NCBI RefSeq assembly: GCF_022829345.1
Contig: NZ_JAKSXV010000024.1
Location: 25,777-89,776 of the forward strand
Source: Methylobacterium sp. J-090
GTDB lineage: Bacteria; Pseudomonadota; Alphaproteobacteria; Rhizobiales; Beijerinckiaceae
Reading direction: 5' to 3'
Length of the DNA: 64,000 bases
Part shown: one piece after another, positions 45,012-53,702 of the stretch
Numbering within the stretch: the first letter of the stretch is position 1
Layout of the letters: every line of letters starts with the position of its first letter
Notes under the pieces: generated by a model
Seen by the model: only the letters and a program-made list of their open reading frames with translations
Told to the model about the DNA's origin: nothing
Databases searched by the model: none
Translations under genes and position numbers: made by a program

Positions 45012-48000
45012 TCACGCCGCCAGCCCCTTCAGGGCGAGGGCGCGCTCGTCCTCCGTCAGCCGGCGCAGTGTCGGACCCGAGGTCCAGACCAGCATCGGAA
45101 CGATGCGCCGGCCCGGAAAGATCTGCGTGAGGAGGGCGGCGTAGAGGGCGATCTGCCCGGCATCCGCGTCCGGCAGGGGCGCATCCGCGGCCGGCGGACG
45201 GCCGGTCTTGAAGTCGGCCACCACCACCGTCTCGGGGCCGACCGCGAGGCGATCGGCGCGGCCGAAGACCGGGCGCTCGGTCCCCTCGACCACCACACGG
45301 CCCGACAGGGTCACCTCCGCCCGGGCATCCCGGGCGAAGAGGGGCGCGAGGTCCGGGTCATCGAGGAGCCGCATCGTGGCGGCCACGATGGCTTTCTGCG
45401 CCGCTTCGTCGAGGGTCGGCGCGCGGGCGCGCACGAAGCGGGTCGCGGCTTTCCTGCGCTGGGCCGGATCGAGGCGTGGCAGATGCTCGATGAGCGAATG
45501 GATCAGCACACCCCGGCGCCGGGCCTGGGCATCGCCCTGGCGCCGGCCGGGCGTGCGCCGGGAATCCGCCGCGCCGAGCGCACGGGATGGGCTCACGGGC
45601 GGTGCCGGCTCGGCCTCGTTCGGCACGGGTGTTTCGAGCCATGACGGGACGACCTCCGCCCGGGCCGTCGCGGCGGCGGCGGATGCGGGAGCCACGGCGG
45701 CACGGCCTTCGTGCCAGAGGGTGACCGGACCGTAGGGCCGCTCCATCGCGATCCCCGGGCCGATATTCTCCTCGACACCGCGCCGGATCATCTCGCACCA
45801 GGCGGTCTCGCCCCCGGTCTCGTGCCCGCGATAGGGGGCGACGACGAGGCGGTCGGCCGCCCGGGTCATGGCCACGTAGAGCAGACGGTGGTGCTCCTCG
45901 CGGGCGCGGGCCCGGAGGCCGTCCCGCGCCGCGCCGATGGGTTCGCTGTCATGGGTCTTGGCGCTCGACCAGACCGGCGGCAGCCCCCCCGCCAGGTTCA
46001 GGAGCGGCGGATCGTTGCGGCCCAGCGGCTCGCTGCCGTCGATGATCACCACGAGGGGCGCCTCCAGGCCCTTGGCCCCGTGGACGGTCATCACCCGAAC
46101 CTCGTCGCGGCCCGATTCGAGGTCGCGCTTGACCGTATGGCCGGCCTCGCCGCGCCCCGGCACCGTGGCGTAGCGGGCGAGGAACCCTCCGAGGGAGGAG
46201 GCTTCGCCGGCCTGCTCGGCCTGGGCGGCGGTGGCGAGGAACACGTCGATGGCGTCTCCCGCCTCGCCGCCGAGCCGCGAGACCAGGGCGCGGCGCCCAC
46301 CATGGGCGCCGAGGATGGCGGCGTAGAACGCGAACGGGCCTTCGCAGGCGGCCAAACGGATCCACAGGCGCAGGGCGTCCCGGGCCCGGATCGCGGCGGC
46401 ATCGCCGGCGGCGGCGTGGCGGGCGAGCGCATCCTCAAGGGTCTCGGAGTCCTCCCGCCGCGCGGCGATGCGCACGAGGTCGTCGTCGTCGAGGCCGACG
46501 AGGGGCGTCTTCAGGGCTCCGGCGAGGGTCAGGTCGTCGGCGGGCAGGAGGCCGGCACGGCCGACCGCCACGAGGTCGTTGACGGCGATGTGGGCGGCGA
46601 TGTCGAGGCGGTCCTGCCCCGCCACCGGCACGCCCAGCCCCTTCATGGCGCGGATCACCTCCTCGAACGCCACCGAGCGCTTGCGCACCAGGATGAGGAT
46701 GTCGCCCGGGCGCCAGACCCGGCCGGTCTCGTCGCCCGTGGTGATCCAGGTCGCGGCGGCCCGCGCGACGCGCCGCGCGGTGACGACGGCCGGGGCACTG
46801 GCCTCGGGCGCATCGACGGGGGCGGCCCAGGCATCCGGCTCGGATTCGGGCTGCGGCTCGGCGACGGGCCAGAGTTCGAGGGCGCCGGGGGCGGTCGCCC
46901 GCGCGGTGGTGTGGACGGTGCCGACCCCGGTATCCTCGAACGACAGCCCCTCGTAATGCTCGGGCACCTTGAAGGTGGCATCCACCGCCCCGAGGACGCC
47001 CCGGGTCGAGCGGAACGACAGGGTGAGGTGGACATCGGCGAATGGCAGGTCGGCGGCGGCGGCGGCCTTGATCCATTCCCGCCGGGTGGTCTCGAACTCG
47101 CGGGGCTCGGCGCCCTGGAAGCTGTAGATCGACTGCTTGGGATCGCCCACGGCAAAGCGCGTGCGCGCGACCTCACGGGCGCCCGCGCCGGCGGCGAACT
47201 CGGCGGTGATCCGGCGCAGGATCTCCCATTGAAGCGGGTTGGTGTCCTGCGCCTCGTCGACGAGGACGTGGTCGATGCCCCGGTCGAGCTTGTACAGGAC
47301 CCAGGTGGAATCGACCCGGGCCAGGAGGTCGAGGGTCTTGTGGATCAGGTCGTCGAAGTCGAGGGCGCCGAGGCGCGCCTTCTCGGCCTCGATCCGACGG
47401 TGGATCTCGGCCGCCAGGGTGAACAGGGCGCGGGTGCGCTCCAGGGCCCGCACGCCGCGCAGGGAATCGTCGAGGGGAGCGATCCGGTCGCGCTCGTCGA
47501 CGAGGGCCTGGCGGGCCTCCTCCGGCACCGCCTTGGTGCCGAGACTCCGGTCGGCCTTCGGGCTGCCGTCCTTCGTGAAGAACACGGCGCGATACGCCTC
47601 GACCCGTCCGGGTCCCTCGGTGGCCTCGGCCTCCAGCAGCTTGTCGGCCAGCCCCTCGTCCGTGGATTTACCCGTGCGCAGCCGGGCGGCGAAGTCCGTG
47701 AGATCGCCGAGGCCGCCCGCGAGGATGCGGGCCTCGACGTCTGCCACCGTCTCGCCGGCCTTCAGGTCGAGGGCGGCGGCGAGGGCCGCGAACGACTTCT
47801 CGAGCCCACCGCGCTCGGCGAGCACGCCCCGCGCGCGCAGGGCCGCGCGGATCGTCCGGCGCAGGATGTCGCCCGTCGCCTCGGCGCTGACGATGGTCCA
47901 GGCCGCCGCGAGATCCCGATCCGCGCGCGCCGAGATCGCCTCGGCGTAGACCGCGTCCACCGCCGCCGCGAAGGCCGCGTCCGCGTGATCGTCGTCCAAG

Positions 48001-48461
48001 ACCTCGAAACGGGCCGGGACGTTGGCCTCGAACGGGAACATGTGAAGCAGGCGCTCACACAGGGCGTGCAGGGTCTCGATCTTGAGCCCCCCCGGCGTCT
48101 CCACCGCACGGGCGAACAGGCGCCGCGCCGCCTGCAGGGTGCTTCGCGAGGGCGGTGCCCCCGTGAGCGCCGTCAGTTCCTGCGTCAGGGTGGGCGCGTC
48201 GAGGGTGACCCAGCGGCCGAGCACCCGGAACACCCGGATCGACATGTTGGCGGCCGCCGCCTTGGTGAAGGTCAGGCACAGGATGCGCGCGGGCGGCGCG
48301 CCGTCCAGCAGCAGGCGCACCACCCGATCGGTGAGCACCTTGGTCTTGCCCGCCCCCGCATTGGCCGAGACCCAGGCCGAGGCATGGGGATCGGCGGCCC
48401 GGCGCTGGGACGCCTGGGTGAGGTCGTCGACCACGAAGGCCTTCGGCGAAGGGGCCGTCAT
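45012..48461 (-). CDS. addA: Double-strand break repair helicase AddA
   Basis: AddA and AddB form the helicase-nuclease that processes broken DNA ends for recombination. The 1149-residue protein has the Walker A region ANAGAGKTKVLTDRVVRLL near residue 35, the DEAQDTNPLQWE motif, VGDPKQSIYSFQGA, the late MTRAADRLVVAPY, and a C-terminal PD-(D/E)XK nuclease with VVADFKTGRPP followed by AGQIALYAALL. Its ATG shares one base with the addB stop (TGATG). In related alphaproteobacteria trxA often follows; here a convergent gene does. Confidence 0.96.
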   Translation of the reverse strand: MTAPSPKAFVVDDLTQASQRRAADPHASAWVSANAGAGKTKVLTDRVVRLLLDGAPPARILCLTFTKAAAANMSIRVFRVLGRWVTLDAPTLTQELTALTGAPPSRSTLQAARRLFARAVETPGGLKIETLHALCERLLHMFPFEANVPARFEVLDDDHADAAFAAAVDAVYAEAISARADRDLAAAWTIVSAEATGDILRRTIRAALRARGVLAERGGLEKSFAALAAALDLKAGETVADVEARILAGGLGDLTDFAARLRTGKSTDEGLADKLLEAEATEGPGRVEAYRAVFFTKDGSPKADRSLGTKAVPEEARQALVDERDRIAPLDDSLRGVRALERTRALFTLAAEIHRRIEAEKARLGALDFDDLIHKTLDLLARVDSTWVLYKLDRGIDHVLVDEAQDTNPLQWEILRRITAEFAAGAGAREVARTRFAVGDPKQSIYSFQGAEPREFETTRREWIKAAAAADLPFADVHLTLSFRSTRGVLGAVDATFKVPEHYEGLSFEDTGVGTVHTTARATAPGALELWPVAEPQPESEPDAWAAPVDAPEASAPAVVTARRVARAAATWITTGDETGRVWRPGDILILVRKRSVAFEEVIRAMKGLGVPVAGQDRLDIAAHIAVNDLVAVGRAGLLPADDLTLAGALKTPLVGLDDDDLVRIAARREDSETLEDALARHAAAGDAAAIRARDALRLWIRLAACEGPFAFYAAILGAHGGRRALVSRLGGEAGDAIDVFLATAAQAEQAGEASSLGGFLARYATVPGRGEAGHTVKRDLESGRDEVRVMTVHGAKGLEAPLVVIIDGSEPLGRNDPPLLNLAGGLPPVWSSAKTHDSEPIGAARDGLRARAREEHHRLLYVAMTRAADRLVVAPYRGHETGGETAWCEMIRRGVEENIGPGIAMERPYGPVTLWHEGRAAVAPASAAAATARAEVVPSWLETPVPNEAEPAPPVSPSRALGAADSRRTPGRRQGDAQARRRGVLIHSLIEHLPRLDPAQRRKAATRFVRARAPTLDEAAQKAIVAATMRLLDDPDLAPLFARDARAEVTLSGRVVVEGTERPVFGRADRLAVGPETVVVADFKTGRPPAADAPLPDADAGQIALYAALLTQIFPGRRIVPMLVWTSGPTLRRLTEDERALALKGLAA

Positions 48462-51400
48462 CAGCCGTCTCCCTCGCCGCCGAGCGACCATTCGAGCACC
48501 CGGGCGAGGTGGTCGTAATCGCCGTAGGACTTGGCGAATTTCGGGTAGGGACGCGACGTGTAGGCCGCCTCGCCGGTGAGGAAGCGGGCGAGGAGGCCAC
48601 GCAGGCGGCCCTCGTGCTCGGCGACGATGGCGGCGACGGGGCGGTCCTCGCCCTTCGGCGGCTTCACGGGGAGCGGCTCGAACGGTTTGCGGCCGCCGGA
48701 CGCGTACACGTAGAGGAGATCCGGCGTCACGGGCGTCCGGGGCAGCCCGTCGAAGGCGCCGTGCATGAGCATGGCCGCCTCCAGGGTGAGCTGCGGCGAG
48801 AACCCGGCGAAGACCTCCTTGTTGCTCGGCGGCTGGCCCGTCTTGTAATCGACGATGCAGGCGGTCCCGTCGCGGCCGAGCTCGATCCGGTCGGCGCGGG
48901 CGCGCAGGGTGAAGGTCTCGTTGCCCAGTGGAATCAGCCACTTGCCCGAGACTTCGCCATGGACCCGGGTGAGGCCGCCCCGCCGCGCCGCCTCCCAGTC
49001 GAGGAACCGCGTGGAGAGCCGCTCGTAGCGCGGCCACCACTCGGCGTAGAGCGCCGGGTACGTCTTCGAGATCGTGGCGAACGCATTCCTGGCGATGTCC
49101 GCCAGCCGATCGCGGGCGACGTCCGGCTCGGGCAGCGTCTCCAGATAGGCCTGCGCGAACGTCCCCAGAATCTCGTGGATCAGGGTGCCGCGCTCGCTCG
49201 CGCCGGGCTGCGCCGCCACGGGCTCCAGGGGATCGAGGCCGAGCACGTGGCGGGCAAAGATCACGTAGGGGTCGCGCACCAGGGTCTCGATCTCGGTGAC
49301 GCTCAGGGTGCGGGGGAACAGGGCCGGGTCCGGGCGGGGCTTGGGCTGGCTCAGGCGCGGCACCGGTCCGCCACCGCGATCGAGGTGGGCAGCATAGCCC
49401 GTGAAGCGCCGGCCGCCCTCCACGGCCCGCTCCCAGCACGCCTCCCCGGCGAACGCCCGCAGACGCTGTAGGAAGCGCGACGGCACCGTCGGCGCGCCCT
49501 CGCGCTTGGCCGCCCGGGTGATGACGGCATCGGGGTGGCCGAGCGCCTGGACGAAGTCGTGGGCGCTCTGGCCGATGCGGCGTTCCGGCGGGTTGAGGCC
49601 GACGCGCTCGCGCATGGGCCGGTTGAGGAAGGCGTCGGTGACCGTCTTCATCGGCCACACGCCCTCGTCGAGACCGCCGAGCACGATGCGGTCGACGCTC
49701 ATGAGCCGGGCCTCCAGGAGGCCGAGGATGCGCAGGCGCGGATGCGGACGCCCGTCGCCGCAGGCCACGGGCCGTTCGGTCGTGAGGGCCGTGAAGAAGG
49801 CCGGGTAGTCGGAGAAACGCCCGGGTATCCTGAAGGGAGCGCCGGGTTTCATCTCGTCGGGGATCGCCGCGATGTCATCGAACAGGCTGTCGAGGACATC
49901 GAGGGAGGCGTCGTCGACGGGCTCGGATTCGCCCTCGGCCGGCGGCGCCAGCAGCGCCTCGACGGCCACGCGATGGCACGCGGCGTAGGCGACGAGGTTG
50001 CCAAGGCCGTCGTGGTCGCCCTGAAGGAAGCCGGCGAACGCGGCTTCCAGGCGCACGAGGATGCCGGCGGCGAGATCCCAGTCGCGGTTGACGAGGCGGC
50101 GCTTGGCCCGGGGCCGGCGTCCGGTGGCGCTGCGCTGATCGACCACCGCCCGGTGCAGGCCGGCAAAGCCCGGTCCTGGGGCGGGACCGCGCAGGGCGCC
50201 GATCTCCAGGGCGGCGGCGGCCCGGACCACGTCGCTCCGCGGCAGGCCGAGGCGCACGAACGGATGGGCCAGGAGAGTGATGATCCGGGCCGGGTGAAGA
50301 TCGGCGGCGCATTCGGCGGCGAGGCGCGCGAGGCGTCCGGCCCGGCTGCACGACAGGGCCTCGCCGGCGGAGTCCTCGGCGACGATGCCCCAGCGGGCGA
50401 GCTCGGCCGCGACCCGGACGGCGAGGTTCCGGTCGGGGGTGACGAGGGCGGCGGTGGCGCCAGGCGTCTCCAGGGTTTCGCGCAGCGCGACGGCGATGCT
50501 CAGGGCCTCCTCGCGCTCGTCGGAGACCTCGACGACGGCGATTCCCGCCATGCCGGCCTCGCCCAGCGCCAAGCGGGCCTCCGGCTCGAGGTCCGCCCAG
50601 GCTTCCGTGGTCTCGGCGGGCCGCAGGGCCTGCGAAAGGAGGGCCGCGCGGGCGCGGGCCGCCGCGTCGGGCTCGCCGAGGACCGTGACCGCCGCGCGGG
50701 CCATGTCGAGGCCGGTCGGCCCGAGGAGGCGGTGCAGGATCGCCTGCGGGTGGCCGTGGGCGATGGTCTTCGAGAACCCCTCGCCGGTCTCGATGGCGTC
50801 CCACCCGGCCGTGTCGAGGTCGGTGTCGAGGCCCGGCAGCACCACGGCGCCCCGAGGAAGCCCCCTCACCGCCGCGATGAGGCGGGTGGTCGCCGGGACC
50901 GAGCCCGTGGAGCCGGCGACGATCACCGGATCGGCCGGGCGCTCGCGGCGCAGGCGGTCGGCCTCCGCCACCAGCAACCGGCGCGAGCGCGCGACGGGGT
51001 CGCTCATGTGCCGTTCGGCGAGGATTCCGGGCCAGTGCTCGGCGGCGATCCTCACGAAATCCAGGGTGAGGCCGAAGTAGCGCGAGTACTCCACCTCGAC
51101 GGCGCCGCCGATCTCCGCCCAGGGCAGCCCCTCGACGGTGAGGGCATCCATGAGCCGCTCGAGGTCGGCGGCCAGCGCCACGGCGTCGGCGGGCGAGGAC
51201 GGCACCAGGAAGGGCACGTCGTCGTCCATGGGCAGGAGGGTGCGGTCCACGGCCTCGGCCCATTGCTGGACGAGGCGGGCCAGGATCAGCCGCCGTTCCA
51301 GGGGCGGCATGGCGGGGGCGAGCACGTCCGGACCGTTCTCGAGAAGCGGGGTCGTGGCGAGATCGAGTTCGGCCTCGTCGGCCTCGCCGAGGGGCACCAT

Positions 51401-51649
51401 CCGGGGCAGGAGGGCGGCCCGGCCCAGGCGCTGGGCGAGCAGCGCCGAGAACGCCTTCGCGGCCCGGCGCGTCGGCAGGTAGAGGGTGACGGCGGCGAGC
51501 GCGAAGGGATCGTCCCCGAGGTCGCCCACGAGCCGGCCGGAGAGCAGGGCGTCGGCGAGGGTCGGCAGGAACGGTGCGCCGGGGGGGATGGTGAAGACGC
51601 GTGAGGCCTCTTCCGACTCGTCGTGATGCGTGTGCGTCAGCGCAACCAC
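48461..51649 (-). CDS. addB: Double-strand break repair protein AddB
   Basis: AddB is the second subunit of AddAB. The 1062-residue protein has the inactive helicase region beginning FLPTLADALLSGRL and LYLPTRRAAKAF, and a C-terminal nuclease with GTACIVDYKTGQPPSNKE and SPQLTLEAAML. The start is GTG and overlaps the end of the PIN-domain gene by 13 bases; I see no better start before the family N-terminus. It is tightly coupled to addA. Confidence 0.94.
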   Translation of the reverse strand: MVALTHTHHDESEEASRVFTIPPGAPFLPTLADALLSGRLVGDLGDDPFALAAVTLYLPTRRAAKAFSALLAQRLGRAALLPRMVPLGEADEAELDLATTPLLENGPDVLAPAMPPLERRLILARLVQQWAEAVDRTLLPMDDDVPFLVPSSPADAVALAADLERLMDALTVEGLPWAEIGGAVEVEYSRYFGLTLDFVRIAAEHWPGILAERHMSDPVARSRRLLVAEADRLRRERPADPVIVAGSTGSVPATTRLIAAVRGLPRGAVVLPGLDTDLDTAGWDAIETGEGFSKTIAHGHPQAILHRLLGPTGLDMARAAVTVLGEPDAAARARAALLSQALRPAETTEAWADLEPEARLALGEAGMAGIAVVEVSDEREEALSIAVALRETLETPGATAALVTPDRNLAVRVAAELARWGIVAEDSAGEALSCSRAGRLARLAAECAADLHPARIITLLAHPFVRLGLPRSDVVRAAAALEIGALRGPAPGPGFAGLHRAVVDQRSATGRRPRAKRRLVNRDWDLAAGILVRLEAAFAGFLQGDHDGLGNLVAYAACHRVAVEALLAPPAEGESEPVDDASLDVLDSLFDDIAAIPDEMKPGAPFRIPGRFSDYPAFFTALTTERPVACGDGRPHPRLRILGLLEARLMSVDRIVLGGLDEGVWPMKTVTDAFLNRPMRERVGLNPPERRIGQSAHDFVQALGHPDAVITRAAKREGAPTVPSRFLQRLRAFAGEACWERAVEGGRRFTGYAAHLDRGGGPVPRLSQPKPRPDPALFPRTLSVTEIETLVRDPYVIFARHVLGLDPLEPVAAQPGASERGTLIHEILGTFAQAYLETLPEPDVARDRLADIARNAFATISKTYPALYAEWWPRYERLSTRFLDWEAARRGGLTRVHGEVSGKWLIPLGNETFTLRARADRIELGRDGTACIVDYKTGQPPSNKEVFAGFSPQLTLEAAMLMHGAFDGLPRTPVTPDLLYVYASGGRKPFEPLPVKPPKGEDRPVAAIVAEHEGRLRGLLARFLTGEAAYTSRPYPKFAKSYGDYDHLARVLEWSLGGEGDG

Positions 51650-52101
51650 CGTTGGCGTTCATGGGTGAAGTTCATGACTTTCCGGCCAGCCAGAGCACTT
51701 GCGAGATACAGATCGAGATCATCTGTGAGCAGGGTAGCATCCCCCTCCAGGGCATCGAGGATGGCGGCGTCGGTGAGCCCGAGCCGCCCGAACGCCTCCT
51801 GGCGAACGACACGCTCGCTTGGTGTGTACGATTCCGCGGCAGTCTCGACGAAGATTCGAAACGTCCGAATGACGGACGCCAGATGGGGATGGCCAAACTG
51901 GCGGATCAGGTTCGATGTCTCGGATAGGATGGTCGGCGTCGTCAACAGTTTGGACGCCCGGCGCACGATCGCGGCGAGACCATCGAAATCATCAACCGTG
52001 TAGCCCCGGGTTCGTTTGTGAGTCGCGATGAAAGCCCGGGATGCGCTCCCGACCAGCAGCAAGACGAGAAGGTTCGTATCGATGAGGAGACGCCCGCGCA
52101 T
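51637..52101 (-). CDS. PIN-domain protein, probable toxin-like nuclease
   Basis: PIN domains are metal-dependent ribonucleases, and most stand-alone bacterial ones are VapC-type toxins that cut tRNA or rRNA. The 154-residue protein has the acidic residues of the fold: LLIDTNLLVLLLVG (first Asp), ILSETSNLI (Glu), GLTDAAILDAL (Asp) and LLTDDLDLYLAS (Asp). It begins two bases after the stop of a small partner gene. Local GC is visibly lower than in addB or murU, which fits acquisition. No VapB-like DNA-binding antitoxin is beside it. Confidence 0.85.
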   Translation of the reverse strand: MRGRLLIDTNLLVLLLVGSASRAFIATHKRTRGYTVDDFDGLAAIVRRASKLLTTPTILSETSNLIRQFGHPHLASVIRTFRIFVETAAESYTPSERVVRQEAFGRLGLTDAAILDALEGDATLLTDDLDLYLASALAGRKVMNFTHERQRWLR

Positions 52102-52103
52102 TT

Positions 52104-52391
52104 CTATGCACCGGCGATCTCGAAGGTTCGATTGGTCACCGAGACGACGGCCCCATCCTGGTCAGCGATGCGAACCACCTTGTAAGTTCGATTGAGATCG
52201 AGCTCTGGGCCAAGCGCCGTCTGAAACGGCCTCGCCGCATCCCAGGCCCGGGAAAATCCCACCGTAATCAGCCACGCATTCTGTGCCTCGTCGAACCGCA
52301 CTTCCTCGAGTCCGATGTTTTTCGGCTGCTCGTCGGAGAAGACCTCGGCCACATAGCTCTTGGCCGTCGTGATGGCCTGCTTGGCGTCCAT
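52104..52391 (-). CDS. Small partner protein of the PIN-domain gene, unknown
   Basis: The 95-residue protein starts MDAKQAITTAKSYVAEVFSD after a GGGAG ribosome site. It contains GLEEVRFDEAQNAWLITVGFSRAWD and NRTYKVVRIADQDGAVVSVTNR, an alpha/beta pattern that recalls PepSY- or Imm35-like folds. It has no DNA-binding motif. I have a memory, without proof, of similar small proteins beside PIN proteins in proteobacteria. Its position, two bases before the PIN gene, is that of an antitoxin; whether it neutralises the PIN protein is inference. Confidence 0.75.
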   Translation of the reverse strand: MDAKQAITTAKSYVAEVFSDEQPKNIGLEEVRFDEAQNAWLITVGFSRAWDAARPFQTALGPELDLNRTYKVVRIADQDGAVVSVTNRTFEIAGA

Positions 52392-52472
52392 CCGCCGCTC
52401 CCGTTCACTCCGCCTCGGACCAGAGATCATAAACCGACGGTCGGGCAGCACAACGCGGCGGCGTGAAGCCGC

Positions 52473-53210
52473 CTACAGCACCTGCGCGCTGGCCTTCACG
52501 CGGGCCTCGGCCGCGACGATGGCCTCGGGGGTGCCGACATGGAGCCACTGCCCGTCGAGGCGCAGGCCGTGCAGGCGATCCGCCGCGATGGCGCGGTCGA
52601 ACAGGAGGTTGAGGGAGAACGCGCCTTCGGGCGTGTCCGCGAACAGGCCGGGCTTCAGGATGGCCACACCCGCATAGATGAAGGGTGCGACCTCGCGCTC
52701 GCCGCGCCGTTCCAGGCGTCCATCGGACGCCATCACGAAATCGCCCGCCCCCTCGTAGCCGAGACTGGTGGCGGTGGGAGCGACGAGGAGGAGGATGTCC
52801 ATGGTCTCGGGCGACCACGCGGCGATGAGGCGCCCGAGATTCGAGTCCGGCCCCTCGAGCCAGAACGAATCCGCGTTGAACACGACGAACGGATCGTCGC
52901 CCAGGAGCGGCAGGGCCTTCTTCACCCCGCCGCCGGTCTCCAGCAGCCTGTCGCGCTCGTCGGAAACGACGATCTCGGGCGCGGTCCGGCGCTTGCCGAC
53001 ATGCCCCTCGATGAGGTCGGCGAGGTAGTGGACGTTGACCACGGCCTGCTGGATTCCGCCCTCCGCCGCCCGGTCGAGGGCGTGGTCGAGGAGCGCGCGG
53101 CCGGCCACCTCGACGAGGGGTTTCGGCACCGTCGCGGTGATCGGGCGCATGCGCTTGCCGAGGCCGGCGGCGAGGACGAAGGCACGGGTGATGGGGGGCG
53201 TGTCGGACAT
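52473..53210 (-). CDS. murU: N-acetylmuramate 1-phosphate uridylyltransferase-like enzyme
   Basis: MurU makes UDP-N-acetylmuramic acid from MurNAc 1-phosphate, part of a cell-wall recycling route that bypasses early peptidoglycan synthesis and fosfomycin. The 245-residue nucleotidyltransferase has FVLAAGLGKRMRPITATVPKPL, VVNVHYLADLIEGH, LLETGGGVKKALPLLGDDPFVVFNADSFW and a late WLHVGTPEAI. Other sugar-1-phosphate transferases look alike; the nearby AmgK-like kinase supports MurU. A start 18 bases upstream is possible. Confidence 0.85.
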   Translation of the reverse strand: MSDTPPITRAFVLAAGLGKRMRPITATVPKPLVEVAGRALLDHALDRAAEGGIQQAVVNVHYLADLIEGHVGKRRTAPEIVVSDERDRLLETGGGVKKALPLLGDDPFVVFNADSFWLEGPDSNLGRLIAAWSPETMDILLLVAPTATSLGYEGAGDFVMASDGRLERRGEREVAPFIYAGVAILKPGLFADTPEGAFSLNLLFDRAIAADRLHGLRLDGQWLHVGTPEAIVAAEARVKASAQVL

Positions 53211-53275
53211 TCCGGCGGAGTCTCGCATCGCGCTTCCGGGCGCAGGTCGGATGGACGCGGGCGACCCGGTCCGGT

Positions 53276-53701
53276 TCAAGCAGGCAGTCGCACGGTTCCG
53301 TCGGCCTGCGGGATCAAGTCCGGGTTCCAGGCCACCTCCCACAGGGTCCCGTCGGGATCGGCGAAGTAGCCGGAATAGCCGCCCCAGAACGCGTCCTGGG
53401 CGGGCTTCACCAGGGTGGCGCCGGCGCGCACGGCTTGCGCCATCACCGCATCGGCCTCCTCCCGGCTCACGGTGTTGTGGGCGAGGGCGAAGCCGCGAAA
53501 GCCGCTGCCTTCGACCGCGACACCGGCATCCTCGGCCAGGGCCGTGCGGGGATAGAGCGACAGGACGAGGCCGCCGAGCTGGAAGAAGGCCACGCCCTCC
53601 GAGGCGTAGGCCGAGCGGGTCCAGCCCAGGGCCTCGTAGAAGCGCGACGCCCGGGCGAGGTCGGCGACGCCGAGGGTCACGAGGGTCAGGCGCGGGTCCA
53701 T
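53276..53701 (-). CDS. VOC-family (glyoxalase-like) protein
   Basis: The 141-residue protein has the vicinal oxygen chelate pattern: LTLVTLGVADLARASRFYEALGW, GVAFFQLGGLVLSLYP, and GGYSGYFADPDGTLWEVAWNP near the end, with a metal-ligand Glu in LWEVAW. Members include glyoxalases, resistance proteins and dioxygenases; which this is cannot be told. It sits between murU and the TsaE-AmgK gene, one base from the latter. Confidence 0.88.
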   Translation of the reverse strand: MDPRLTLVTLGVADLARASRFYEALGWTRSAYASEGVAFFQLGGLVLSLYPRTALAEDAGVAVEGSGFRGFALAHNTVSREEADAVMAQAVRAGATLVKPAQDAFWGGYSGYFADPDGTLWEVAWNPDLIPQADGTVRLPA

Positions 53702-53702
53702 C

